A stretch of DNA of 47,286 bases from JAVXCQ01 sp036659415 (GTDB lineage: Bacteria > Bacillota > Negativicutes > Acidaminococcales > Acidaminococcaceae), in contig JAVXCQ010000017.1 in assembly GCA_036659415.1 (NCBI GenBank), positions 1 to 47,286 on the forward strand. Reading direction: 5' to 3'. The notes beneath the pieces were generated by a model that had not been told where the DNA came from, did no database searches, and was given only the letters and a program-made list of their open reading frames with translations. Below, piece after piece: positions 34,574 to 43,800 of the stretch. Each line of letters begins with the position of its first letter. Positions within the stretch are counted from its first letter, which is position 1. A program made the translations under genes and the position numbers.

Positions 34574-35173
34574 TTATTTCCCAGCCATTAATTGTTTCGT
34601 TAAATAAGCAGTAATTGCTGCATCATACTCTGATGTATGATTAAACGCTTCTTTCGCTAAGGTTTTACGTGTCGTTATGTCAGCATCGCCATATTGGGAA
34701 AGCATGGCAATCAGGCTACTGTAACGAGCAGGATTAGTAACAATCAGAACATCGCGGAAATTTTTCGCTGCTGCCCTCACCATCGCCGGTCCTCCGATAT
34801 CTATGTTTTCAATCGCTTCGGCTTCCATGACATTAGGTTTAGCAATCGTTTCTTTAAAAGGGTAGAGATTAACTACCACCAAATCAATCGGCGTAATAGC
34901 ATGGGCTTTTAAAGCCGCCATATGCTCAGGATTATTGCGCACCGCCAAAATACCACCGTGAATTTTAGGATTTAAAGTTTTAACCCGTCCGTCCATGATT
35001 TCCGGAAAACCGGTGACTTCGCTCACATAAGTTACAGGAATACCTGCGTCTTTAATTGCTTTCATGGTACCGCCGGTAGAAACGATTTCTACTCCGATTT
35101 CATTGAGGAATTTTGCCAGCTCCACAATACCCGTCTTATCCGAAACACTGAGTAACGCTCTTTTTATTTTCAT
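34574..35173 (-). CDS. purH: IMP cyclohydrolase (N-terminal PurH domain only)
   Basis: A 199-residue protein that covers only the MGS-like IMP cyclohydrolase half of PurH: RALLSVSDKTGIVELAKFLNEIGVEIVSTGGT at the start, VTGFPEIMDGRVKTLNPKIHGGILA, and NIDIGGPAMVRAAAKN. The roughly 300-residue AICAR formyltransferase half of ordinary PurH is absent, and only 19 bases lie between its stop and purD, so no remnant follows. The natural ending (YLTKQLMAGK) suggests a genuine split enzyme and not a break. The transformylase must be encoded elsewhere. The ATG has GAGGTG five bases upstream. Confidence 0.9.
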   Translation of the reverse strand: MKIKRALLSVSDKTGIVELAKFLNEIGVEIVSTGGTMKAIKDAGIPVTYVSEVTGFPEIMDGRVKTLNPKIHGGILAVRNNPEHMAALKAHAITPIDLVVVNLYPFKETIAKPNVMEAEAIENIDIGGPAMVRAAAKNFRDVLIVTNPARYSSLIAMLSQYGDADITTRKTLAKEAFNHTSEYDAAITAYLTKQLMAGK

Positions 35174-35191
35174 TTTTTCACCTCATTGTAA

Positions 35192-35803
35192 TTAATGAAC
35201 CAGTACTCTTCTGCCTTGCACTTCCAGTTTGCCTTGTGCCCACAGGGACAAAGCTTCCGGCAAAGCCCGATGTTCTTGTTCCAAAATGCGGGCGGCTAAG
35301 CTTTCCTCTGTATCCTCATTTAGTACCGGTACTACTTTTTGCAAAATAATTGGTCCCGTATCCATGCCTTCATCTACAAAATGTACAGTACAGCCAGCCA
35401 CTTTGGCGCCATAACGCCAAGCCTGTCCTTGTGCGTCCAGACCGGTAAAACTGGGTAATAGTGCCGGATGAATATTAATAATTTGCTGTTGCCATTTGGA
35501 AACAAAATCACTACTAAGAATACGCATGAAACCGGCTAAAACAACTAGCTCTACTTGATGTTCCCTTAGCGCCGCATCAATTTTACTTTCAAACTCCGCT
35601 TTGTCTTGGCACTCTTTGCGCACAATAGCGACCTGGGCGATACCAGCCTGTTGAGCGCGGGTCAACGCATAAGCATCGGCTTTATCACTAATAACTACAC
35701 CAATGGTTAGCGGTAAGGTACCTGCTGCAATCCCATCCATTATTTTCTGTAAGTTACTGCCACGGCCACTGACCAAAACACCAATTTTGCGGTTATTCAC
35801 CAA
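35192..35803 (-). CDS. purN: Phosphoribosylglycinamide formyltransferase (GART)
   Basis: Transfers a formyl group from 10-formyl-tetrahydrofolate to GAR. IGVLVSGRGSNLQKIMDGI is the phosphate-binding start; VVLAGFMRIL, NIHPALLPSF and the catalytic-type GCTVHFVDEGMDTGPII are present. At 203 residues it is full length. The start is non-ATG: a TTG followed at once by a GTG, both inside the last codons of purM; AAGGG upstream fits either. Overlap with purM implies coupling. Confidence 0.95.
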   Translation of the reverse strand: MVNNRKIGVLVSGRGSNLQKIMDGIAAGTLPLTIGVVISDKADAYALTRAQQAGIAQVAIVRKECQDKAEFESKIDAALREHQVELVVLAGFMRILSSDFVSKWQQQIINIHPALLPSFTGLDAQGQAWRYGAKVAGCTVHFVDEGMDTGPIILQKVVPVLNEDTEESLAARILEQEHRALPEALSLWAQGKLEVQGRRVLVH

Positions 35804-36857
35804 AAACGCCGCCCTTCATGATAGTTTTTTTGCTACCGTGGGCAACCTCTCCCAATTCGTAGAAAGTTTCTCCCTGTGCTATCAAATGTGCTTTAACTGC
35901 CGCCGCTTCTGCCGCCGCTACTACCAGCACCATCCCCACACCCATATTAAAAGTGCGATACATTTCTGTCCACGGAACATTGCCCCACTCTTGTAATTTT
36001 TGGAAAACCGGTGGCATTGGCCACGCGGCCGCATTAACTACTGCATCACAGTCATCGGGCAAAATTCTAGGAATATTTTCGTAGAAGCCGCCACCAGTAA
36101 TGTGCACCATACCGTGCAGATTAAATTTTTCAATCAGCGGTAAACAAACAGCCGGATACAAACGTGTCGGGGTCAAAAGTTCTTCACCCAAGCTCCGACC
36201 AAATTCAGCAATAGGTGTCTGCAAATCATAGTTCATCACATCAAAACAAATTTTGCGTACCAAGGAAAAACCATTGGAATGTACCCCACTAGACGGTAAG
36301 CCCAATAGTACGTCACCGACAGCCACCTGGTCACCAGTAATCATTTTACTCTTATCCACTACACCGACGCAAAAGCCGGCAATGTCGTATTCATTTTGAG
36401 CGTAGAAGCCCGCCATTTCAGCAGTTTCGCCACCGATTAACGCACAACCGGATTCTTTGCAAGCACCGGCCACACCTTTAACAATCTGGGCAACCTTTTC
36501 CGCATTTACTTTATCCACCGCAATATAATCCAGGAAAAACAAAGGCTCTGCACCCTGCACCAAAATATCATTAACACACATAGCTACGGCGTCTTGCCCG
36601 ATGGTATCATGCTTATCCATCATAAAAGCCAATTTCAGTTTCGTGCCCACACCATCGGTGCCGGAAACCAAAATTGGTTCCTTATATTTACCACTGTTAA
36701 GAGCAAATAGCCCCCCAAATCCACCTAAATCCCCCATTACTTCCGGGCGATAAGTAGCCCGGACGCTAGCTTTCATTAGATCCACAGCCTTGTTACCTGC
36801 ATCAATATCAACGCCAGCATCAGCATAAGTCAATTGTTTTTTCTTTTGTTCGTTCAT
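35793..36857 (-). CDS. purM: Phosphoribosylformylglycinamidine cyclo-ligase (AIRS)
   Basis: Closes the imidazole ring to AIR using ATP. LTYADAGVDIDAGNKAVDLMK, VSGTDGVGTKLKLAF, MCVNDILVQGAEPLFFLDY and GGETAEM are the conserved segments of the family; LLGLPSSGVHSNGFSLVRKI follows. At 354 residues it is normal. It sits 11 bases after purF and overlaps purN. Confidence 0.96.
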   Translation of the reverse strand: MNEQKKKQLTYADAGVDIDAGNKAVDLMKASVRATYRPEVMGDLGGFGGLFALNSGKYKEPILVSGTDGVGTKLKLAFMMDKHDTIGQDAVAMCVNDILVQGAEPLFFLDYIAVDKVNAEKVAQIVKGVAGACKESGCALIGGETAEMAGFYAQNEYDIAGFCVGVVDKSKMITGDQVAVGDVLLGLPSSGVHSNGFSLVRKICFDVMNYDLQTPIAEFGRSLGEELLTPTRLYPAVCLPLIEKFNLHGMVHITGGGFYENIPRILPDDCDAVVNAAAWPMPPVFQKLQEWGNVPWTEMYRTFNMGVGMVLVVAAAEAAAVKAHLIAQGETFYELGEVAHGSKKTIMKGGVFGE

Positions 36858-36868
36858 TGTCCTACCTC

Positions 36869-38314
36869 CTACTCTTTGCCACTATCAAACAAATATTTCG
36901 CACCTTGTTTGATGGTGTTTTCAGCATTATCCGGATAAGCAGCATCAAAGCACGCATAACACATACCTTCTGCATCAAGTTTATTGAGTGCTCGTTTTAA
37001 GCCCGCCATGGAAATGTAATGTAAGGAATCGGCCGCAATATATTCTTTAATTTCTTCTTGAGTATGCGTAGAAGCAATAAGCTCTTTGCGCACAGAAGTA
37101 TCAATGCCATAGTAGCAAGGATCCGTAACCGGTGGCGAACTAATGCAAACGTGTACTTGTGTAGCACCCGCATCTTTTAATAATTGCACGATTTTACCAC
37201 TGGTAGTGCCACGAACAATGGAGTCATCTACCATCACAACAGATTTACCAGCCACCAAGGCACTATTGGCATTTAGTTTTAATTTAACAGCATTTAATCT
37301 TTGTTTTTGCGTTGGTTGAATAAAGGTTCTGCCAATATAACGGTTCTTAGTCAAGCCTTCCAAAAAGGGAATACCTGCCTCTAGGCCGTAGCCAATGGCC
37401 GCCGGCGTACCAGAATCCGGCACCGAAATAACAATATCCGCTTTAATATGCTTGGTTTCTTTGGCCAATTCACGCCCCATATTAACTCGTGCTTCATAAA
37501 TACTCTGGCCATCCATCACACTGTCCGGACGGGCAAAATAGACATATTCAAAAACGCAATGCGCCTTTTTCACCGGTTTAGCAGAAGAATACATAATGCT
37601 TTGAGGCTCACTGGTGTCGTCTTCAATAACCAGCATCTCACCGGGCTGCACGTCCCGTACATATTTTGCACCCACCAAATCTAGGGCACAAGTTTCAGAA
37701 GCCACTACCCACCCATTATCCATCCGTCCCAGACAAAGCGGCCGAAAACCATAAGGGTCACGCACAGCTACTAATTTTTCATCACTCATAATGGCAAAAG
37801 CAAAAGCACCTTTAATCTGATCCACCGCTTCTGCTACTCTATTTTCGATGGCTTTTTTGCGGGAACGGGCAATCAAGCTAAGTACCACTTCGCTATCAAC
37901 TGTAGTTTGAAAAACTACGCCGTCCTGTGCCAATTTCATCCGTAATTCAGCGGCATTAGTCAAGTTGCCATTATGGGAAAGGGCCAAATTACCCCCATCA
38001 TAATAGACCTTCAATGGTTGCGTATTATAGGCCATACTAGCACCGGTTGTAGAATAACGCACGTGTCCGATAGCAATATGTCCCTGCAATTCACCCACGC
38101 CATCTTTATAAACCTCGGAAACTAGCCCCATACCTCTTTTGATTTGCATATGACTGCCATCGGTGACCGCAATACCTGTACTTTCTTGACCACGATGTTG
38201 GAGTGCAAATAACCCCCAGTAAGTGTTCAGTGCCACATCATCTTGGTGTGAATAAATACCAAACACACCACATTCCTCATGCCATTTGTCTTCTTCAAAA
38301 TCAAATTCGTGCAC
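36869..38314 (-). CDS. purF: Amidophosphoribosyltransferase
   Basis: First committed purine step: PRPP plus glutamine to phosphoribosylamine. A 14-residue propeptide precedes CGVFGIY; the exposed Cys15 would be the glutaminase nucleophile. VMVDDSIVRGTTSGKIV is the PRPP-binding motif. Conserved cysteines in AHCVFEYVYF, DPCYYGID and GMCYACFDAAYPD match the [4Fe-4S] type found in Bacillus, not the E. coli type. It starts at GTG with AGGAGA six bases upstream and lies 46 bases after purE. Confidence 0.95.
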   Translation of the reverse strand: MHEFDFEEDKWHEECGVFGIYSHQDDVALNTYWGLFALQHRGQESTGIAVTDGSHMQIKRGMGLVSEVYKDGVGELQGHIAIGHVRYSTTGASMAYNTQPLKVYYDGGNLALSHNGNLTNAAELRMKLAQDGVVFQTTVDSEVVLSLIARSRKKAIENRVAEAVDQIKGAFAFAIMSDEKLVAVRDPYGFRPLCLGRMDNGWVVASETCALDLVGAKYVRDVQPGEMLVIEDDTSEPQSIMYSSAKPVKKAHCVFEYVYFARPDSVMDGQSIYEARVNMGRELAKETKHIKADIVISVPDSGTPAAIGYGLEAGIPFLEGLTKNRYIGRTFIQPTQKQRLNAVKLKLNANSALVAGKSVVMVDDSIVRGTTSGKIVQLLKDAGATQVHVCISSPPVTDPCYYGIDTSVRKELIASTHTQEEIKEYIAADSLHYISMAGLKRALNKLDAEGMCYACFDAAYPDNAENTIKQGAKYLFDSGKE

Positions 38315-38360
38315 AGTTATTCTCCTTTGTTTTCGCCTATTTTACTTTGAGCTTGCTTGT

Positions 38361-38858
38361 TTAAGCTTGACCTTCCCGTATGGCTGCCAGTTTTTCCCCT
38401 TTAGCCGCAACTTCTGCCTGCATTTTTACTCGGTCTTCCGCTAGTTTAAGAACTAAAGCAGGATATTTGACAGCTAAAATCTGTACCGCAAATAGCGCCG
38501 CATTTTTGGCGCCATTAATCGCCATCGTTGCCACAGGTATACCGGCCGGCATTTGCACAAAACTCAAAAGTGCATCCATACCATTAAGAGGAGTCGCATT
38601 GATAGGAATACCAATAACAGGCAATGTCGTATAAGCGGCAATTACGCCACCTAAATGTGCCGCAGCACCAGCCGCAGCAATAATTACTTCCACTCCCCGC
38701 TCCCTAGCACCGGCAGCAAATTCATGTACAACGTCCGGTGTGCGATGGGCAGAGGCGACAACGACTTCCACTTCGATACCAAAACCTCGCAAGGTTTTTT
38801 CTGCTGGTTCCAAAATCGGCCAATCAGAATTACTTCCCATAATAATTGCTACTTTCAC
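38361..38858 (-). CDS. purE: N5-carboxyaminoimidazole ribonucleotide mutase (PurE class I)
   Basis: Converts N5-CAIR to CAIR. KVAIIMGSNSDWPIL and SAHRTPDVVHEF are the PurE signatures, followed by AAGAAAHLGGVIAAYTTLPVIG. About 165 residues. I place the start at GTG seven bases after AAAGGGG, giving the canonical N-terminus; a longer in-frame ATG 13 codons upstream is unlikely. Class I enzymes usually work with PurK, which is not in the window. First gene of the operon. Confidence 0.95.
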   Translation of the reverse strand: MKVAIIMGSNSDWPILEPAEKTLRGFGIEVEVVVASAHRTPDVVHEFAAGARERGVEVIIAAAGAAAHLGGVIAAYTTLPVIGIPINATPLNGMDALLSFVQMPAGIPVATMAINGAKNAALFAVQILAVKYPALVLKLAEDRVKMQAEVAAKGEKLAAIREGQA

Positions 38859-38979
38859 AAACACTGCCCCTTTCCGGTTCTCAATAATAAAACCCAAGCA
38901 AAACGGTTATCACGGTCACTGGCCACTGAAAGTCTTCTTGAGTTCTACCCTACTACTTAATTCATTTATATATACTATA

Positions 38980-39008
38980 ATTCTACCAATACAGCTATTT
39001 TATGTCAA
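38980..39008 (-). promoter_or_regulatory. Promoter of the pur operon
   Basis: Minus strand TTGACA, 17-base spacer, TAGAAT. The transcript would have a leader of about 110 bases before purE. Confidence 0.85.
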
Positions 39009-39014
39009 TGACAA

Positions 39015-39050
39015 CGTGAACTTTTTTACAACAAAAACGATTATTGTTCG
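39015..39050 (-). promoter_or_regulatory. Candidate PurR (PurBox) operator upstream of the pur promoter
   Basis: On the minus strand CGAACAATAA is followed about 19 bases later by AAAAGTTCACG, an imperfect inverted partner. The Bacillus PurBox is two inverted CCGAACAWT-type half-sites separated by about 16-17 bases upstream of -35. The first half fits well, the second partly. No purR gene is in the window. Confidence 0.45.
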
Positions 39051-39143
39051 TCTTTAAAACTAAGGGCAAGTAACGCCTTGTTAAAGCTGCGGCACTCGAC
39101 AGTTATTATTGTCATTATCTTGGTTAATTTACCGCTCTTACTA

Positions 39144-39172
39144 TTGAGTCAAAGACAGGAAGTAGCTATAAT
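39144..39172 (+). promoter_or_regulatory. Promoter of the proline-rich repeat protein
   Basis: TTGAGT, 17-base spacer, TATAAT, 27 bases before the start codon. The 300-base gap between purE and this gene holds this promoter, the divergent pur promoter and the PurBox candidate; I see nothing else in it. Confidence 0.8.
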
Positions 39173-39198
39173 GAGATTAATAAAAGGAGGCGTAGACA

Positions 39199-40560
39199 AT
39201 GAAAATAAAAAATGCCGTCATTCTCACCTCAACCGTTCTACTTTTTTTTGCCCTTACGTCACAAGAAATAGCGCCGGTCTTAGCTGCTCCGCCCTTAGCA
39301 ACAGGTGCTCCAACTATGCCGGCTCCAGTTGGTCCAGGTAGCAAACCTAGTCCAGGTTCCGGCGGTATGCACCGGCCGGCACCACCACCACAAGCGCCAG
39401 CGCAACGCCCCGGTGGCTATGGTGGTTCAGGGCAACGACCAAATCCTAGTTCTGTCCAACGACCAAATCCTGGTTCAGTCCAGCGTCCAAATCCGGGTTC
39501 AGTCCAAAGACCAAATCCTGGTTCAGTCCAGCGTCCAAATCCGGGTTCCGTCCAAAGACCAACACCCGGTTCTATCCAGCGTCCAAAACCGGGTTCCGTC
39601 CAAAGACCAACGCCCGGTTCTATTCAGCGTCCAAATCCGGGTTCCGTCCAAGGACCACCACCCGGTTCTATCCAGCGTCCAAAGCCGGGTTCCGTCCAAA
39701 GGCCAACCCCAGCTCACCTGCGGCCACAAGCGCCGCCGGCACCACCAGATGCTTTGCACCGACCACCGGGAGCACAAAGTCCTCATTATTACCCCGGCAC
39801 TATGCAAAAGCCACAACCAGGTTCCGTCCAAAGGCCAACCCCGGCTCATCTGCGCCCACAAGCGCCACCGGCACCACCAGATGCTTTGCACCGACCACCG
39901 GGAGCACAAAGTCCTCATTATTACCCCGGCACTATGCAAAAACCACAACCAGGTTTCGGTTCTGTCCAAAGGCCAACCTCAGCTCATCTGCGCCCACAAG
40001 CGCCACCGGCACCACCGGATGCTTTGCACCGACCACCTGGAGCCGCTATCAATAAACCGCAGCCAGGAGTAGATAATGTGCACAGTCCTCGACCACCGCA
40101 GCAACATTTCCCAGGCTATCGACCACCTGCGCATCATCCGCCACTGCTACCGCCGCCACCACTACCAGTCTACCATTATCACTACTATTACCCTACCCGC
40201 CCAACCTTTTATCATCACCATAATGCTTGGCGGAGCTACCCTTATTGGCGGCGTAGTAATATTGTCATTAATATCGGTTGGGGTTCGCAATCCATGTTTA
40301 CTTGGGCACGCTACCATCGTTTATCTTTTGGCGAATATATTTTATTGTGCACCATCTCCGAACTAATCCGTAATATTACACCTTCTGAGCTCTATTTTCT
40401 CCATCGCTCAGGGCGTTCTTACCAAAGCATCTGTTCTTCCCGAGGCATTGATTGGGCACTAATAGAAGATAGTTCCCGCTACCGCTATGATCATCTCCAC
40501 GACATGGCCTATAGCGATGGTCTTTCCCTGTGGGAATGGAGCGATAGCATCGACGAATAA
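39199..40560 (+). CDS. Secreted proline-rich tandem-repeat protein
   Basis: A 453-residue exported protein. The signal peptide ends near PVLA-APP. Residues about 80-167 are eleven copies of an octapeptide of type QRPNPGSV, then three copies of a longer unit (PAHLRPQAPPAPPDALHRPP with QSPHYYPGTMQKPQPGSV). A Pro/His/Tyr-rich linker (HHPPLLPPPPLPVYHYHYYYP) leads to a non-repetitive C-terminal domain of about 100 residues (FTWARYHRLSFGEYILLCTI ... WEWSDSIDE), the likely functional part. The ATG has AGGAGG eight bases upstream. Single gene with its own promoter and terminator. Function unknown; a stalk-like spacer crossing wall or periplasm is one possibility. Confidence 0.8.
   Translation: MKIKNAVILTSTVLLFFALTSQEIAPVLAAPPLATGAPTMPAPVGPGSKPSPGSGGMHRPAPPPQAPAQRPGGYGGSGQRPNPSSVQRPNPGSVQRPNPGSVQRPNPGSVQRPNPGSVQRPTPGSIQRPKPGSVQRPTPGSIQRPNPGSVQGPPPGSIQRPKPGSVQRPTPAHLRPQAPPAPPDALHRPPGAQSPHYYPGTMQKPQPGSVQRPTPAHLRPQAPPAPPDALHRPPGAQSPHYYPGTMQKPQPGFGSVQRPTSAHLRPQAPPAPPDALHRPPGAAINKPQPGVDNVHSPRPPQQHFPGYRPPAHHPPLLPPPPLPVYHYHYYYPTRPTFYHHHNAWRSYPYWRRSNIVINIGWGSQSMFTWARYHRLSFGEYILLCTISELIRNITPSELYFLHRSGRSYQSICSSRGIDWALIEDSSRYRYDHLHDMAYSDGLSLWEWSDSIDE
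39436..39699 (+). repeat. 24-bp coding tandem repeat (11 units)
   Basis: Eleven in-phase 24-base units encode the octapeptide QRP(N/T/K/P)PGS(V/I). The later units alternate in a 48-base super-repeat (T/N and V/I variants), a sign of unequal crossing over. Because the unit length is a multiple of three, other frames also stay open here. Confidence 0.9.
39700..40043 (+). repeat. Long coding repeat, about 132-138 bp, 2.6 copies
   Basis: Near-identical blocks begin at 39700, 39832 and 39970; the second is six bases longer (extra Phe-Gly). The third is cut off after the RPPGA segment. Encodes PAHLRPQAPPAPPDALHRPP and following residues. Confidence 0.88.
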
Positions 40561-40612
40561 ACTGTGCAGCGACCGAATCAAGCTACAATTATTTTCGTAC
40601 CCTAGAAATAAT

Positions 40613-40655
40613 AAAACCTGCAAACCTCGTATTTACAAGGGTTTGCAGGTTTTTG
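40613..40655 (+). terminator. Terminator of the proline-rich gene
   Basis: AAAACCTGCAAACC pairs with GGTTTGCAGGTTTT and is followed by further T. It lies about 50 bases after the stop codon. Confidence 0.9.
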
Positions 40656-40772
40656 TAATTTATTCCCATTCTGTCAAAGAACCTTATCACCATACTACAT
40701 ATAGTATTTTTACTATATTTTCTACTATTAGTACATATATTATAGGAAGAAAATCGACGATCAAACGTAAAG

Positions 40773-40791
40773 TAGTATCAAAATAGTATCA
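40773..40791. repeat. Short direct repeat TAGTATCA at the edge of the AT-rich region
   Basis: TAGTATCA occurs twice with period 11, in the AT-rich gap between the proline-rich gene and the SIR2 gene. It could be a protein-binding or recombination site; the rest of the gap (40656-40847) shows only AT-rich sequence. Confidence 0.4.
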
Positions 40792-40847
40792 TTTAAGGCA
40801 GTTGTAAATCTGGCAAAAACGCTTTTTTAATTTTAGGTACATCAAAC

Positions 40848-43800
40848 TTATAACTCTTTACGATTAGCCCATAACTCTTTGAATATTTCATTGTTTTTTG
40901 ATAAATAAGTATCGTTTATATCTTTTGCTATGTCAATTATATCCTGATCATTTTGTTCTATTAAAAACTTATACACAGTTTTTAATTTCTCATCTTCATA
41001 ATCCAACAAATGAAAATCGCCGTTACACATAGCCTCAAATATCTTTGCTATATACCAGGGATTATTATCTTTGTCTTTAATAAATCTCACCAGTTTTTCA
41101 AGTAATATCCAAGCTGTATATTCCTTTTGAGATCCTTTGGCTCCTTCCAATAAAAGTGCAAACGTTTCCGCATTAATTGTTCCAATAAATTTCCCCATTT
41201 TAACAGTATTAGCTAATATTTTTTCTTTGTCATTCAACAAACTCTCATCTTTTATAATTATATCACAAAGTCTATTCCAAAATTTTAAAACGAGGTTGCA
41301 GGCATTTTGATCCACTTTATCTTTACTGTAAATAAAATCGATAATTTCGTTAAGATCATCTGCATCAGCACTAGCTAATAATTTATTGAACAATTCGCCT
41401 TCTTCATTAGATTTGTTATCGAAATAACCAATAGTAATATGCTGCACTAATAGTTCTCTATAGTGCTTATCGACATCAAAAGGATATGTTAAATATTTTT
41501 CATAAAATTTATTCATTATAGCATATGTATTCCAATAAATATTGTGCCGGGCCATATATCCAAACATAAACGAATCCCTCAGATGATCGGCAGCAGCATT
41601 GTAGCTTTTTTCTATTATTTCTTTTGCCCAATCATTATCAACATCATAGATATAAACTAAGTAATAACCAAGAAAAGTATACATTTTACCCAAACTCTTG
41701 TTCAGACAAACTTCATAAATGTTTTTCAAATCACTCCATTTACTCATATCGTTATCAATTTTTCTACTTTTAAAATAATAAAGTTCGAATGTTGCCATTA
41801 GCCCTTTGCCCAAGGTATCGTTGAGCATGGTTTCAACAGTGTATACTTTTCCATCAATTATCTCTTTATCAATTAATTTACTTACAGCTTCCTTTAAAAT
41901 TGCAAAAGCTTCATCATAATGCATACTCCCTAGATTATGAGAATTATTGCATCCAATCCCCTCTCTTAACAATTCAAAAATACCAGTCAATACCCACTGA
42001 TAATCGGCGCTCATTCTATCCTTTTCTTGATATGAAACATATTTGTTTTCCCAAAACGCCTGATCTTCTATATTTTTTTGAATATATACTAGTGCATTTC
42101 CCCAATAAAAACTCATATTATCATCATTTTTTATATATTCTTTTAATCCGCTTAAAATTTCATAAGTATAAATATATTCTAACCCACAGAACAACTCTAA
42201 ATCATTAAAGAATTTTCTTGGATTATTTCTAATTGCACTTCCCAACGTCGCTGCAAACCCATTAACAGTTGGTTCATCATTCCAAAAATCTCCCGGCACA
42301 AAATCTTTAATTGCATTAACCAACATTTGATTACTAATTTCTAATATTTCGCTTTCAGTTAATGGCGATTTCCCCCAGTCAGTTGTTATTCTTAATTTGC
42401 CTATACCAGGGTGCAAAGCAATGTTACTTTTACCAGTTTCTTTTATTATGTCTTCATATTCTTTTATAAAAATATGACTTAATGCGTTATACCGTTCTTG
42501 TTTCCATCTTAAGATTTCTTTCTTTTCATTCGTCCAATAATTAAACGGGCCTTTTTCGATGATATCTTTTATGAGAACTTTATTTTCATTCGTGATGTTG
42601 TTTAGTTTATTAAGCAAATGCTTTAATTCATCAGTTGTATAAATACCATTAAAAAGCATCCCGCTATATTTTGTCTTAATAATTTCAAAAAATAAGTCTG
42701 TCAATTTTTCGTTATCACTTTCGGCGATAACAACCAATCCAACCTTTTTAAACAACATATAATTACTATTTAAAAGATATCTTATTAAATCCTCAATCTT
42801 GGGCAATTTATTGTTTGCAGCAAATAACAAAATACTCCTTAACCAATAAATAATATGTTGGTAATTGTCAAAGCGGTATTCCGACCGATCATCCAAATCA
42901 TATATTGATCCGCCTGCTTCTTTACTAAATATCATCCAGAAAAAGTTCCATATTTCATTCGAATTATCAACAATTCTAAAATCTGCATCAAAACACTTAG
43001 TTATGTTGTCACAAATATTTTTTTCAAACTCATCATAGGTAATACTATCAGCATCAAATTTGATTGCATTAATCTTTTTTGGACCACTACCAATATAAAC
43101 ATCATAATTTTTTTTATCATCAAGAATAGCTGTAATTTCTAATTTGTTTTCTCCAAATTCGATATATGATGTTAATTCTTTTTGCCTTATTTGGTTTAAA
43201 GTACAATCTGTTAGAATTCTACTGACTTCAATTAGACACTTCTTTGCCAATATTTCAGAATTACTTTCAAAAAACTTATTTATCCAATACCTTTTGTTAT
43301 TTAAATTATTGCTACCGTTATTTTGTTCGAATTGTAATCTTAATATATAGTCAAGTAATTCAAGAACCTTAAGTATGGCTTCTTTATCATTATCATCTGT
43401 CAGCAAGTCGGGAAGATAGTCTTGAGTCAATTCAGAAAGAACCGTTGTACTATCATATTTTGTATATATCCATTTTTCTATATGCTTTAAAAAAGATTTT
43501 TCATAAGAAGAATATGGTAAGTTTACAAATATTTTAATAAGATTATATGCAATCGTTGAATTATTTCTTATCTGGTTAACATTAGCAAAATCGTCAACAT
43601 TACTAATAAACTCAATAAAGTCTTTTACATATTTTTCTTTTTCCGGAGATTTTATTTCTTCATTTTTAATTTTTTCTGAAATTCTACAAATATAAGTTAT
43701 TTCATCCCAAAATGGCATAGTTATCAAAACTTTTTCATTGTCTTTTTTCAGCACTGGTTCGAAGTCCGTTGTCACTTTAAAGAACTCAGCCTCGTTTAGA

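Noticed and set aside
39436..39699. CRISPR-like array
   Set aside because: Repeats are contiguous with no unique spacers and encode an octapeptide in frame with a secreted protein.
39305..40072. Long second open frame and antisense frame through the repeat region
   Set aside because: The 24-bp repeat unit is a multiple of three, so stop-free stretches arise in other frames; no ribosome site, and the Pro-rich frame has a signal peptide and promoter.
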